The notes beneath the pieces were generated by a model. That model was not told where the DNA came from. It was given only the letters and a program-made list of their open reading frames with translations, and made no database searches. A stretch of 64,000 nucleotides of DNA. Origin: Bolinopsis microptera (Eukaryota > Ctenophora > Tentaculata > Lobata > Bolinopsidae). Below, in pieces: positions 57,901 to 58,758 of the stretch. Position 1 is the stretch's first letter. Each line of letters opens with the position of its first letter. The position numbers and the translations under genes were made by a program. The stretch spans positions 5,125,096-5,189,095 of the forward strand of contig NC_087080.1 of assembly GCF_026151205.1 (NCBI RefSeq), written 5' to 3'.

Positions 57901-58012
57901 TGTTAGATAGTTGAAATTCCAGATCATGTACAGTGGTTGAGGCCTCCCTCTCTAAAGCAGATATGGTGGTCCGTAGCCTTCTGTTTTCCTCCATCAGATC
58001 AACATTTTCGTA
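3881..58012 (-). CDS. giant coiled-coil protein gene, 55 visible exons, both ends open
   Basis: Seen: 55 minus-strand segments bounded by AG acceptors and GT donors, each open in a frame rich in E, K, Q and L with heptad spacing. Phases match at every junction and the sum is 8,244 nt, exactly 2,748 codons. Exon order runs from 57896-58012 (e1) to 3881-3964 (e55). There is no signal peptide, membrane segment or globular domain in the visible part; a less coil-like stretch lies near residues 40-60 (ILSDTEVYAIHD) and a Pro/Thr-rich break near residue 250. Known: long coiled coils of this size occur in centrosomal, ciliary rootlet, Golgi-tether and myosin-like proteins. Inference: a structural or tethering rod. 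I could not assign a family. Introns host a GPCR gene, LINE, SINE and satellites. No ATG or stop exon was found. Individual exons follow. Confidence 0.85.
4034..4102 (-). CDS. coiled-coil gene exon e54 (uncertain)
   Basis: 23 codons, DSEATSAELQ to FQIDP, phase 0 to 0. The donor GTGACG is poor and the second half (NTIFIAFQIDP) is not coil-like. Skipping it would keep the frame. Confidence 0.5.
4179..4295 (-). CDS. coiled-coil gene exon e53
   Basis: 39 codons, LTITLEKCTK to RKILENK, phase 0 to 0. Acceptor CTTACAG, donor GTTAAT. Confidence 0.85.
4429..4563 (-). CDS. coiled-coil gene exon e52
   Basis: 45 codons, VSTLKESLAV to LALQNDK, with a short SSSSGDE break. Phase 0 to 0. Acceptor CTATCCAG, donor GTATTT. 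Confidence 0.84.
4816..4941 (-). CDS. coiled-coil gene exon e51
   Basis: 42 codons, MEDQNLMLTQ to MADLENS, phase 0 to 0. Acceptor CCACCAG, donor GTAGGT. Confidence 0.85.
5090..5268 (-). CDS. coiled-coil gene exon e50
   Basis: Phase 1 to 0: completes Gly, then TDLLSCTEFL to KSDAKKQ. Acceptor CTCTGTAG, donor GTTCGC (weak). The first half (FLLHADKRTRALLQDPKVS) is less regular coil. Confidence 0.85.
5712..5858 (-). CDS. coiled-coil gene exon e49
   Basis: Phase 1 to 1: completes Thr, then QLESSEDLIE to FALEEL with a trailing G. Acceptor TTCCGTAG, donor GTTTGT. Confidence 0.85.
6000..6180 (-). CDS. coiled-coil gene exon e48
   Basis: 60 codons plus A, phase 0 to 1: IHKLDDTTDE to RAHLETT, then A joins CG (Thr). 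Acceptor TCTTTAG, donor GTGAGT. Confidence 0.86.
6548..6875. repeat. diverged intronic duplication of about 120 bp
   Basis: Segments 6548-6672 and 6755-6875 share the order ATTCTCAAATT..., AAATTCAAAAT, then GACAAACATT and TGTGCAT. An AT-rich intron repeat with no coding potential. Confidence 0.5.
6947..7078 (-). CDS. coiled-coil gene exon e47
   Basis: 44 codons, FALETADNKV to SDCQDQ, phase 0 to 0. Acceptor CGTTCAG, donor GTACCT. Confidence 0.85.
7528..7626 (-). CDS. coiled-coil gene exon e46
   Basis: 33 codons, LSSVQQKLSN to TELSTTK, phase 0 to 0. Acceptor TTTTTCAG, donor GTACTG. Confidence 0.84.
7809..7976 (-). CDS. coiled-coil gene exon e45
   Basis: 56 codons (eight heptads), IDRLKEQRAS to IKFKEQE, phase 0 to 0. 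Acceptor ACTTCAG, donor GTGAGT. Confidence 0.87.
8178..8324 (-). CDS. coiled-coil gene exon e44
   Basis: 49 codons (seven heptads), VTHSRKLYEA to VVAKKD, phase 0 to 0. Acceptor TGGCCAG, donor GTGAGT. Confidence 0.86.
8482..8622 (-). CDS. coiled-coil gene exon e43
   Basis: 47 codons, DISERLSKSQ to EDLSVS. The acceptor TGCCAG, preceded by a CTAAC branch-like motif, was chosen because the upstream TATAG site breaks the phase with e42. Donor GTAAGA. Confidence 0.83.
8831..8941 (-). CDS. coiled-coil gene exon e42
   Basis: 37 codons, NLALESTLSA to LKELHE, phase 0 to 0. Acceptor CCTTTTAG, donor GTACTC (weak). Confidence 0.84.
9095..9183 (-). CDS. coiled-coil gene exon e41
   Basis: Phase 1 to 0: completes Gly, then SANAKSEQNQ to NEMVER. 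Acceptor CTCACAG, donor GTGAGA. Confidence 0.85.
9516..9557 (-). CDS. candidate alternative 42-bp mini-exon (copy C)
   Basis: As copy A, with both splice sites intact (TTCTCAG acceptor, CAAG/GTAGGT donor) and phase 1 to 1. It would add EEVTRLHTEFSRAQ. The two other copies, 9608-9649 and 9424-9465, have donor AT in place of GT and look unusable as exons. Confidence 0.4.
9700..9741 (-). CDS. candidate alternative 42-bp mini-exon (copy A)
   Basis: Copy of the 3' end of e40 with its own acceptor (TCTGTCTTCTCAG) and donor (CAAG before GTAGGT). It is symmetric phase 1 to 1, so inclusion between e40 and e41 would add 14 residues (EEVTRLHTVFSRAQ), exactly two heptads, in frame. Whether it is spliced in cannot be read from DNA. 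Confidence 0.4.
9792..9903 (-). CDS. coiled-coil gene exon e40, parent of the 92-bp array
   Basis: 37 codons plus G, phase 0 to 1: STYTIESLGD to EFSRAQ, then Gly with e41. Acceptor TTCAG, donor GTAGGT. The last 42 bp of this exon and about 50 bp of its downstream intron are repeated four more times in the intron (9424-9783). Confidence 0.85.
10009..10128 (-). CDS. coiled-coil gene exon e39
   Basis: 40 codons, GTNKGLDSQV to LERKNVE, phase 0 to 0. Acceptor ATTTTCAG, donor GTATGA. An alternative acceptor (TCACAG before GTG GAA) 27 bp further in would also keep frame, dropping 9 residues. Confidence 0.82.
10230..10312 (-). CDS. coiled-coil gene exon e38
   Basis: Phase 1 to 0: completes Gly, then DLSIAEVKLT to QRLAESR. 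Acceptor ATCTCCAG, donor GTATGT. Confidence 0.84.
10487..10565 (-). CDS. coiled-coil gene exon e37
   Basis: 26 codons plus G, phase 0 to 1: VLELTSTNEE to SLMKIS, then Gly with the next exon. Acceptor AATTTAAG, donor GTGAGT. Confidence 0.83.
10708..10826 (-). CDS. coiled-coil gene exon e36
   Basis: Phase 1 to 0: completes Gly, then IKETYNTLNS to CARLNNQ. Acceptor TTTTACAG, donor GTTTGT (weak). Confidence 0.82.
11935..12197. repeat. 11-bp minisatellite (CCATGTCGTAA)
   Basis: About 24 units of CCATGTCGTAA, with a CCATGTAATAA variant in blocks. Because 11 is not a multiple of 3, all three minus frames stay open as MVTTWLRHGYD repeats; these are not genes. Confidence 0.95.
12431..12620. repeat. 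100-bp tandem duplication
   Basis: TCTAGGATTACCTAATCATT at 12431 recurs as TCTACGATTACCTAATCACT at 12531, and the copies run on to ATCGAGCTGTTTA with very few changes. A recent duplication in the intron. Confidence 0.85.
12753..12859 (-). CDS. coiled-coil gene exon e35
   Basis: Phase 2 to 1: completes Arg, then TLDDTVNRTS to LEALLS with a trailing G. Acceptor ACAAACAG, donor GTTTGG (weak). Confidence 0.82.
13048..13190 (-). CDS. coiled-coil gene exon e34
   Basis: 47 codons plus CG, phase 0 to 2: MEHTVTKCER to DHMATI, then CG joins G (Arg). Acceptor GTCCCAG, donor GTTAGT. Confidence 0.85.
13379..13504 (-). CDS. coiled-coil gene exon e33
   Basis: 42 codons (six heptads), ELKRSRNLTT to ERSKLE, phase 0 to 0. 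Acceptor TTGCTCAG, donor GTGAAC. Confidence 0.86.
14795..14958 (+). mobile_element. LINE 3' UTR fragment with A-tail
   Basis: From about CATCATCC through GGCATCCTCCC, GCAAAGCATCC and GGCCACCCAGGCGCAGCC to an A8 run. It matches, in order, the 3' UTR of the truncated LINE at 61112-61749 (other strand). Inserted antisense to the coiled-coil gene, just inside the intron after e32. Confidence 0.75.
14963..15062 (-). CDS. coiled-coil gene exon e32
   Basis: Phase 2 to 0: completes Ser, then DMKETQERRD to KNSLEE. Donor GTAGGC is followed only a few bases later by the T-run of an inserted LINE 3' end. Confidence 0.86.
15223..15353 (-). CDS. coiled-coil gene exon e31
   Basis: 43 codons plus AG, phase 0 to 2: LELSDTKVEE to LANSLHQI, then AG joins T (Ser). 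Acceptor GTCTTAG, donor GTTAAC. Confidence 0.85.
15509..15688 (-). CDS. coiled-coil gene exon e30
   Basis: 60 codons, AKSRNEDILS to IEILMKK, phase 0 to 0. Acceptor ACTCTCAG, donor GTGATC. Confidence 0.87.
15892..17125. repeat. 20-bp minisatellite (CCTCCCCACAACTATCACAG), about 61 units
   Basis: Near-perfect 20-bp units with a few recurrent variants (ACCTCC, GTCTCC, CCAT, ATTACA). The order of variants at 16601-16740 recurs at 16821-16960, a 220-bp (11-unit) higher-order shift. The 428-codon plus ORF is a by-product: 60 nt gives a 20-residue period. Confidence 0.97.
17318..17362. promoter_or_regulatory. CCAAT box and TCACGTGAC E-box cluster
   Basis: CCAATCAG, then TCACGTGAC directly abutting CCAAT, in about 45 bp. 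Known: NF-Y binds CCAAT and USF/MITF/TFE-type bHLH-Zip factors bind TCACGTGA. Function here is inferred only. Confidence 0.3.
17490..17635. repeat. 11-bp minisatellite (CAGGTAATTAA/G)
   Basis: About 13 imperfect units of CAGGTAATTAG or CAGGTAATTAA, with CATG and CAGTT variants. Confidence 0.85.
19795..19890. promoter_or_regulatory. E-box/CCAAT cluster
   Basis: TCACGTGAC, CCAATCAG, TCACGTGG, GCCAATGG and GCACGTGAT within 95 bp of intron. The densest mix of both motifs in the window; possibly an intronic enhancer or promoter. Confidence 0.35.
20327..20424 (-). CDS. coiled-coil gene exon e29
   Basis: Phase 1 to 0: completes Ala, then LRQTLTQKDY to GLLESK. Acceptor CTTTCAG, donor GTTAGT. A 4.6-kb minisatellite-bearing intron follows. 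Confidence 0.85.
20585..20738 (-). CDS. coiled-coil gene exon e28
   Basis: 51 codons plus G, phase 0 to 1: MAADSKTIHS to EAQRELG, then G joins CT (Ala). Acceptor ACTCCAG, donor GTGAGT. The leading Met is internal, not a start. Confidence 0.85.
20873..20986 (-). CDS. coiled-coil gene exon e27
   Basis: 38 codons, ERQLIESLSE to ITDSNDK, phase 0 to 0. Acceptor CTTCCAG, donor GTATAA. Confidence 0.85.
20987..22252 (-). other. intron e26-e27
   Basis: Contains a GTGC-rich simple repeat at about 21135-21185 (GCGTGCGTGCGTACGTGC) and otherwise unremarkable AT-rich sequence. Confidence 0.6.
22253..22419 (-). CDS. coiled-coil gene exon e26
   Basis: Phase 1 to 0: completes Gly, then SQIEELTGQL to VTSSLYSK. 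Acceptor TCTCACAG, donor GTAGGG. Confidence 0.86.
22626..22764 (-). CDS. coiled-coil gene exon e25
   Basis: 46 codons plus G, phase 0 to 1: VAQQKQLTNY to KSNSKL, then G joins GA of the next exon (Gly). Acceptor GGGACAG, donor GTACAT. Confidence 0.85.
23005..24360. repeat. pair of diverged 360-bp dispersed repeats
   Basis: 23005-23375 and 24000-24360 share collinear landmarks: GTCTGAATTTAA, AAGATGGC, GCCGGTAA, TTTAGTCGCC, GACGGTTA, GGTCACAAC.CAACGGA, CCGAAATGCAG and AAGGCAATTCGGTC. Same orientation, about 70% alike by eye. Likely an old SINE or MITE family; no tRNA boxes seen. Confidence 0.6.
25690..25805. promoter_or_regulatory. E-box/CCAAT cluster
   Basis: ACACGTGC and TCACGTGG followed by three ATTGG (inverse CCAAT) within about 110 bp of intron. 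Inferred regulatory only. Confidence 0.3.
26237..26320 (-). CDS. coiled-coil gene exon e24
   Basis: 28 codons (four heptads), ISGLEQEKSE to CIIIKEQ. Acceptor CTTTTCAG, donor GTGCGT. Confidence 0.84.
26643..26768 (-). CDS. coiled-coil gene exon e23
   Basis: 42 codons, VEEVLGQRDQ to SALKDQ, phase 0 to 0. Acceptor AATTCAG, donor GTAGAT. Confidence 0.86.
27148..27234 (-). CDS. coiled-coil gene exon e22
   Basis: 29 codons, VSNTHLKTIE to EQLNKE, phase 0 to 0. Acceptor TGCCCAG, donor GTAGGT. Confidence 0.85.
27389..27613 (-). CDS. coiled-coil gene exon e21
   Basis: 75 codons, the second longest exon: TKLERYKSNL to RIDKLNE, phase 0 to 0. Acceptor TTTCCAG, donor GTAATT. Confidence 0.88.
27614..30001 (-). 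other. intron e20-e21 with recurring degenerate motif
   Basis: A motif near TGACTTTTTGCTGATTNTTGGCAC recurs every 60-150 bp in decayed form from about 27690 to 29660 (for example near 28340, 28500, 29160, 29340, 29500, 29650). No coding potential. Possibly an ancient satellite. Confidence 0.5.
30002..30130 (-). CDS. coiled-coil gene exon e20
   Basis: 43 codons, GKDITDLREK to EKIHDLQ, phase 0 to 0. Acceptor TACTAG, donor GTTTGA (weak). Confidence 0.82.
30342..30492 (-). CDS. coiled-coil gene exon e19
   Basis: Phase 2 to 0: completes Arg, then LKEEILSQKS to EEEILDK. An acceptor 16 bp upstream (CAACAG) would create an AGC TGA stop, so the TTCAG site was chosen. A CTGAC branch-like motif lies between the two AGs. 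Confidence 0.82.
30573..30710. repeat. 20-bp minisatellite (AACATGATGAGTTTTGATGG)
   Basis: Seven consecutive units, nearly identical, in the short intron between e18 and e19. Short minus ORFs here (HQNSSCSIKT repeats) come from the repeat. Confidence 0.93.
30743..30883 (-). CDS. coiled-coil gene exon e18
   Basis: Phase 2 to 2: completes Ser, then SQLQSLNTEL to CQEDSH with a trailing AG. Acceptor TTTTGCAG, donor GTAGAG. Confidence 0.83.
31088..31155 (-). CDS. coiled-coil gene exon e17
   Basis: 22 codons plus AG, phase 0 to 2: VENELDRRNS to NCKDF, then AG joins C of the next exon to give Ser. Donor GTTAGC. Confidence 0.82.
31428..31541 (-). CDS. coiled-coil gene exon e16
   Basis: 38 codons, AGAQSEVIQE to LSKKISE, phase 0 to 0. 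Acceptor TTCTCAG, donor GTTAGA. Confidence 0.85.
32064..33530 (-). CDS. coiled-coil gene exon e15, the 1,467-bp large exon
   Basis: 489 codons (residues 586-1074 of the visible protein), FSRLQDRLSD to ERQVAQLKE, phase 0 to 0. Acceptor AACCCAG, donor GTGAAG. It is an uninterrupted heptad rod with many E/K/Q/R residues and almost no proline. It is over six times the length of the next longest exon, while the exons around it average about 40 codons. That suggests local intron loss or a once-retroposed segment. This is the best piece for a homology search to identify the family. Confidence 0.93.
33666..33797 (-). CDS. coiled-coil gene exon e14
   Basis: 44 codons, ESLRVSEEHL to NKRLSSD, phase 0 to 0. 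Acceptor GTTTCAG, donor GTAAGT (near consensus). Confidence 0.88.
33931..34008 (-). CDS. coiled-coil gene exon e13
   Basis: 26 codons, VSILKQDKTS to EQLARSQ, phase 0 to 0. Acceptor TTTTGAAG, donor GTATGC. Confidence 0.83.
34144..34281 (-). CDS. coiled-coil gene exon e12
   Basis: 46 codons, CQAKEDQLLE to KQNTDLE, phase 0 to 0. Acceptor TGTACAG, donor GTAAGC. Confidence 0.87.
34429..34587 (-). CDS. coiled-coil gene exon e11
   Basis: 53 codons, ISGLEAQLSR to NIALRE, phase 0 to 0. Acceptor CATCACAG, donor GTACAA. Confidence 0.85.
34741..34845 (-). CDS. coiled-coil gene exon e10
   Basis: 35 codons, LFAVRCQRDA to QQQLQK, phase 0 to 0. Acceptor TTCTGCAG, donor GTACAG. Confidence 0.85.
34995..35162 (-). 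CDS. coiled-coil gene exon e9
   Basis: 56 codons, VTQKAIDLER to ETRSSNE. Acceptor CAAACAG is good; donor GAA before GTTGGT is weak, though the frame and the next exon support it. Confidence 0.8.
35470..36660. repeat. 172-bp satellite in opposed orientations
   Basis: About 3.3 direct units (period 172: TTGGCGGTTTCTAGCGGAAC recurs at 35559, 35731 and 35903), then from about 36106 about three units of the same sequence inverted (period 171; CTGGAAAGTTTAAAG at 36110, 36281, 36452, 36623). The two halves form a hairpin with arms of roughly 550 bp. The 71- and 60-codon ORFs on both strands are repeat artefacts. Confidence 0.9.
37130..37500 (+). mobile_element. retroelement 3' end with TTTAC tail, copy 1
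   Basis: An ORF end (MISKSITNDC to LYSTGKFD, 37133-37315), then a 3' UTR ending in repeated TTTAC/ACTTT. From about 37250 it matches 60575-60830 (GGTTYCATCCTTATGTG, CTTTATTCCACTGG, AATTAATGTTGGTGG, CACATAGTGCGATGATATTTTG). A short simple-repeat tail fits a 5'-truncated non-LTR element; the family is not identified. Confidence 0.6.
37752..38377. mobile_element. foldback (TIR) element, about 625 bp
   Basis: The left end (GGTCACGAGGGCGGAGAAC..., AAAAGGGCGGACACGAGGGC) is inverted at the right end (GCCCTCGTGTCCTCCGCCCTTTT). The imperfect terminal repeats of about 85 bp are themselves made of a short GTCACGAGGGCG subrepeat. A smaller relative lies at 55176-55322. Confidence 0.7.
38911..39915 (+). 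CDS. class A (rhodopsin-like) GPCR, single exon, nested antisense in an intron
   Basis: Seen (from the first ATG, 334 aa; numbering below counts 10 extra codons of open frame upstream): seven hydrophobic segments; NFT glycosylation site near residue 19; TM1 GN (48-49); TM2 ND (D79); TM3 Cys106 and ECL2 Cys184 for the usual disulphide; TM3 end SKY (130-132) instead of DRY; TM6 FLP (256-258); TM7 NIFIY (293-297) instead of NPxxY; basic loop ARKIAKRIG before TM6. Known: these are class A landmarks, and Arg of DRY is normally central to G-protein activation. Inferred: a functional or atypically signalling receptor, ligand unknown. It lies inside the e8-e9 intron of the coiled-coil gene on the opposite strand. 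Intronless GPCRs often arise by retroposition. Confidence 0.85.
   Translation: MTISHKYSNFTEYGIKNDAERLVWAGWLMLILLVSVLGNTTILVASIKYKAFKLHGVIVTFIQHIAVNDLQITIAMVFTQIINLLTNKRIFSSKLCYVRANHSPFCNSVSLFMVCGMTVSKYLLIKFPLRTRYWTRKQAQQLCACLWILSLASPILSLAVDPMDVYWDSRLYTCFNAFSSQIWKILLPITVVILAFTPGIVTVGTSVMLVRHLFYARKIAKRIGANVPCRGIVTVLLTATVYIMSFLPISLYLVIHSSLKDEHVSTYLFRVGDTSKYFNVVANIFIYTFSVASFRAFLIDKVKMVKSSVYQTASDAVSDRRATFKLRQTETELI
40160..40249 (-). CDS. coiled-coil gene exon e8
   Basis: 30 codons, EKETQYNSEE to NNFLNEE, phase 0 to 0. Donor GTGAGC opens the 5-kb intron that houses the GPCR gene on the other strand. Confidence 0.85.
41100..41200. promoter_or_regulatory. E-box/CCAAT cluster
   Basis: TCACGTGAC followed by CCAATTAG, CCAATAAG and CCAATAAA within 100 bp of intron. 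Three more CACGTG sites follow by 41380. Confidence 0.35.
41732..41830 (-). CDS. coiled-coil gene exon e7
   Basis: 33 codons, ACELIRTSED to KLKIQI, phase 0 to 0. Acceptor CATCAG, donor GTGAGT. Confidence 0.85.
41957..42121 (-). CDS. coiled-coil gene exon e6
   Basis: 55 codons, LKKYQRSTRD to TTLVEK. The coil is interrupted near its end by ALPSTHPSATVTT, the clearest Pro/Thr-rich break in the visible protein. Donor GTGAAT. Confidence 0.85.
42420..42800 (-). mobile_element. truncated LINE, C-terminal reverse-transcriptase tail
   Basis: The frame from about 42790 down to 42592 reads RTFRVIKPKIYNTLPPSVKM, then FKIGLKTYLF. This is the usual C-terminal signature of CR1/jockey-type ORF2 (Fr..a..WN.LP...r...s...FK..lk.yL). 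About 170 bp of 3' UTR follows. Upstream of 42800 the match is lost. 5'-truncated and inactive. Confidence 0.7.
43268..43381 (-). CDS. coiled-coil gene exon e5
   Basis: 38 codons, LSAQEKRFVT to YHDLEIQ, phase 0 to 0. Acceptor TCCACAG, donor GTAATA. Confidence 0.85.
43674..43802 (-). CDS. coiled-coil gene exon e4
   Basis: 43 codons, ISQQRADLYQ to NIFKEK, phase 0 to 0. Acceptor CTGCCAG, donor GTTGGT. Confidence 0.85.
44480..44660. promoter_or_regulatory. E-box/CCAAT cluster with four CACGTG
   Basis: CCACGTGAC, two ATTGG, then three CACGTG sites in 35 bp (TCACGTGG, TCACGTGG, TCACGTGC). Intron e3-e4. Confidence 0.35.
45095..45169 (-). CDS. coiled-coil gene exon e3
   Basis: 25 codons, ISELQECIAN to VATDMQ, phase 0 to 0. 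Acceptor TTTTCAG, donor GTTAAA. It follows the 11.8-kb intron that carries the LINE. Confidence 0.8.
45311..45727 (+). mobile_element. tRNA-derived SINE
   Basis: The head carries a perfect A box (TAGCGCAGTTGG) and B box (GAGTTCGAATCC) spaced as in tRNA, with a TGT (Thr-like) anticodon-position triplet. The acceptor and anticodon stems pair poorly, so it is not a working tRNA. A body of about 330 bp ends in an AAGAT pentanucleotide tail (ATAAGATAAGATAAGATAAG). Known: this layout is a SINE transcribed by RNA polymerase III. Confidence 0.85.
47314..48831 (+). CDS. LINE ORF1: AlkB-like 2OG-Fe(II) dioxygenase plus SGNH hydrolase
   Basis: 505 aa. Residues 32-60: charged helix (KKKEKKTKKE), possibly nucleic-acid binding. 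Residues about 105-271: AlkB-type fold, with the YD...LSLHKDDED motif giving H171 and D173, SIGAPRSLEF strand, MKPGAQQVMRHRI giving H248, and RYSLSFR giving R264 and R270, i.e. the complete HxD...H...RxxxxxR set. Residues 272-308: Ser/Pro linker. Residues 311-505: SGNH hydrolase with GDS (S320), GAND (N376) and DIH (D475, H477). Known: AlkB enzymes oxidatively demethylate nucleic acids; CR1-clade ORF1 proteins can carry an esterase domain. Inferred: an RNA-associated ORF1 able to remove methyl groups from its own RNA or cDNA. Whether AlkB in a LINE ORF1 has been described I cannot check. Confidence 0.8.
   Translation: MPTLPANFLALLQNLSLEVKQHMHTLLTESILDSLKEEKLASKIERLDEKKKEKKTKKETTVQNVSYSPHALIEHVPVLPGMDENLFQKITEELDSMNLEGKSKKVHTLWLSPSSEDYCFGNIVNKPHPINNFPSIFKLMGLINDLPSTTNNMDACLVTRYDTQQAKLSLHKDDEDLIISQSSSICTYSIGAPRSLEFVLDTTQVEQRTTRASRSRSAQELINADFTLPATNGTLNIMKPGAQQVMRHRIAPGVAPSDDETCWRYSLSFRKLTTPSSSSSPSSPILPSPTSDSPNKVSPKAPITDSQKHQKSIILIAGDSFAARLDADRLSRGKETVTNIAKGGLKISAIQKSIEAFHTKNPLVQVKKLFLSFGANDIRYCTQGVNHLKTPVSDLMKTAKKLYPNARVFVQAIPPVHPNGQEKIPGNVCAMNNLIFDRCSRHKLFYLDVFWAFLDRYGNRNERLFPKCDNRGFYDIHPSPKAGMPVLAKFYLRIIHSKWFNPMGY
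49029..52535 (+). CDS. LINE ORF2: APE endonuclease and reverse transcriptase
   Basis: 1168 codons open. Residues 1-180 are hydrophobic (segments near 42-62, 86-99 and 158-175) and end in LLNPGP; the true start may be internal (M135 or M155). Endonuclease about 185-432: N191, NETW (E232), GDFN (D355), SDH (426-428). RT about 640-900: APGPDG, YRPISLTS, DFAKAFD (D782), GVPQGSILGPLLF, YADD (871-874). The C-terminal domain has WNSLPVCIR then FKANLIKYLW. Known: this order defines APE-type LINEs of the CR1/jockey group; there is no RNase H. No stop or frameshift is seen. Confidence 0.93.
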   Translation: MGISTQQHRVATGMFSRYVIISKSNRGNGENLLSCLLSRHMLCALLGIFYFYVILYIFSLTIDANILPSAPFQPKIHSVPCLRSSINLYFMVIFCTIFLRHFKLVYRGERGIGTALAAISVKLLSTTKTELSPTMSPKQTVKLLFNITSSWLGVMSRCGLVFLSLLNISLIVICNCSLLNPGPNLSVVYNNVHGFLNTRDLASGTPPLNMTKIHEFHGYIYKHKPHIIILNETWLKNSILSNEVLPDKYKVFRLDRSLRSHPVDATQPKKFRKNGGGVLIAHRTDIDISSLKFSKVSVQAELLSVIIKTQCGRNFCISTFYRVGTLGLDNFESFKKHFVTLASARKLQRHILVGDFNLASISWPDGQSSCQLHSSFVNFLTDDLGHTQLISSPTHKSGNTLDLVFTNIQNLIKNVKVLDQNEMCMSDHFCITFDIDVKTKYIKQPKRKIFNYSKGDFRGLNSELFSIDWDSIFECNDPYLAWSRFRGVLDAACDRWIPKKTIKSQFQPPWYDSECDRLLRNKEKWRIRHKGSNSESHKQKFRAFRTKFKNMMDERMRLSVEDDSDDALISKKFWTYVKSKSKSTRIPETVKYHNRFRNNPSDQAALFNEYFYEQFSQESDYGIDIDFRDDCFSSLVFSKEDVLLILKKLNPNKAPGPDGIHGKVLKNCAQSLAYPLSVLFNLSFSSGCIPPDWKLALVVPVHKKGDKSSVENYRPISLTSLVMKVFERCIKTALYAACSDLLDDRQHGFVNERSCTTQMIPFTDNLALALNNRSRTDIIYFDFAKAFDSVSHDLILSKLKNIFNVDGLMLKFIKSYLEGRQQQVVIGGQTSSSLPVRSGVPQGSILGPLLFVIFINDMFSCVSEGTNIALYADDTKIWREILGYPDHHIIQNDINRLYDWSVRNRMKFHPQKCKALSVSLQRNVLDNLPFNTFFYKLSGSDIDFVPSQSDLGVAINSRFNWGAQCKALVSKATSRLGLLKRTCHFTTDKRQKRSFYLALIRSIFEHCSVIWSPQSATHLQQFVAIQKRAIKWINGEPYSSYNDDKLATEQKKLNILPVMQKCIYNDLMTFYKIVNSIIPVSLPTYIVLCRPEGTRYTRHNAQIIDRSDTSTYMSTTVPCSDAFRNSFFHRSMLKWNSLPVCIRQSERISTFKANLIKYLWAADTVWPD
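53248..53593 (-). CDS. unrecognised 115-codon terminal exon or ORF
   Basis: Open from an acceptor-like CTACAG at 53594 to TAA at 53248. Reads RNVNVCDCRTITIHFYKN at its start, then MSRRYLDIIIAALDCPG and ends WVTFEILQSGW. The composition is protein-like rather than repetitive, but I do not recognise it. It lies downstream of the BTB remnant on the same strand, so both could be parts of one degraded gene. Confidence 0.3.
54104..54425 (-). pseudogene. BTB/POZ domain copy with frameshift
   Basis: The frame from about 54425 reads PELSLEDKTIVIKITNGD, then PKERL. After a one-base shift near 54333 it continues SGMFRYLIDEMKF, FSPEAVTLFLDVLE and MNKLAVVFEVEWLKDLC to a stop. This matches the BTB order (strand, K..L..S..F, acidic strand, Spe....l...l, A..f....L...C). 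Known: BTB domains mediate dimerisation and Cul3 recruitment. No Met fits well. Retrocopy or dead exon. Confidence 0.5.
55176..55322. mobile_element. miniature foldback element
   Basis: GAACCGGTCACAAGGGCG, followed by GTCACGAGG/GGTCACGAGGGCGG repeats, then the inverse (CCTCGTGACATCCGCCCTCG). Same motif family as 37752-38377 but only about 147 bp. An internal AACCTTTTAGGAAA matches the larger copy's right arm (CTTTTAGGAAAG). Confidence 0.65.
57015..57200 (-). CDS. coiled-coil gene exon e2
   Basis: 62 codons ending KQQSLSQ at donor GTATGT. The 5' edge (AAG before ATC AGA GTG) keeps frame with e1, but its pyrimidine tract is poor, so this boundary is the least certain in the gene. Contains VEDYPILSDTEVYAIHD, the least coil-like visible segment. 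Confidence 0.7.
57728..57777. repeat. perfect 50-bp palindrome
   Basis: AAAAAAGTCAAATGTTTGAT is followed by its exact inverse with no spacer, centred on GTTTA/TAAAC. Cruciform-prone. Lies in the intron between e1 and e2. Confidence 0.95.
57896..58012 (-). CDS. coiled-coil gene exon e1 (most 5' visible)
   Basis: 39 codons, phase 0 to 0. Acceptor TTTCAG before TAC GAA AAT; donor GTTAGT after LSNKN. Begins YENVDLMEEN. It holds no plausible start codon context, so at least one more 5' exon is expected upstream. Confidence 0.75.
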
Positions 58013-58316
58013 CTGAAATAAATCAAGGTTAACAATATGGCGACATTTATAGTATCATTACATATCTGTGCAAAAGTGAAACAGATGTTACATTTAAAGT
58101 TTTGGAAAACTTCGACTTCGAGGGTAGGGCTACAATTTCAAGTTGAATTAATATATCAATGTAATTATAACTGGTTAGGTACATTAGTTGTGTATCTTTC
58201 GGGAGTACTTGTGTCCGTTGGGAGAAAACTGTACTTGGCTGCCATCACATATTCTGAATCTAGAAGCATTTCAAGTGAGATATTTCCATAGTACTTTATA
58301 GATTGATGTAAACTTT

Positions 58317-58373
58317 CAAGTACTTGATTAGTTTACATCACATTAGTGTGATGTAAACTAATCAAATACTTGC
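58317..58373. repeat. hairpin with 24-bp arms
   Basis: TTGATTAGTTTACATCACA, spacer TTAG, then the exact inverse, extended by CAAGTAC/ATACTTG with one mismatch. Just upstream of e1. Confidence 0.93.
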
Positions 58374-58758
58374 AACTAAAAGCTGAATTCAAAATATTTT
58401 TGATACTACTTAATATCGTTAAATCTTGCACTCTTCAGAATGAAGGTGATGAAGCAGTAAAGAATCCAAATAGTAATTAAAAACCATGTTTAAATCAATA
58501 GGTATTTTATCTAAGAACCACAATGTTACACATCTTATCTCAAAACAAATTCAATTTTAGTACAGTAAGAATAAATTGTACACTAGTAAGATACAAAACC
58601 CAAATAATTTGATACATGCTCTAACTCAATAATATAGCAGAAACCAAATAATAATATTCAACAAACATTCATGTAACTAAGGCCTAGGTACAGTATCCAT
58701 GACCATCCCAAATCTCAAACTTTTGTCAAATCAGCAAGAGATAATATGCAAACAGAAT

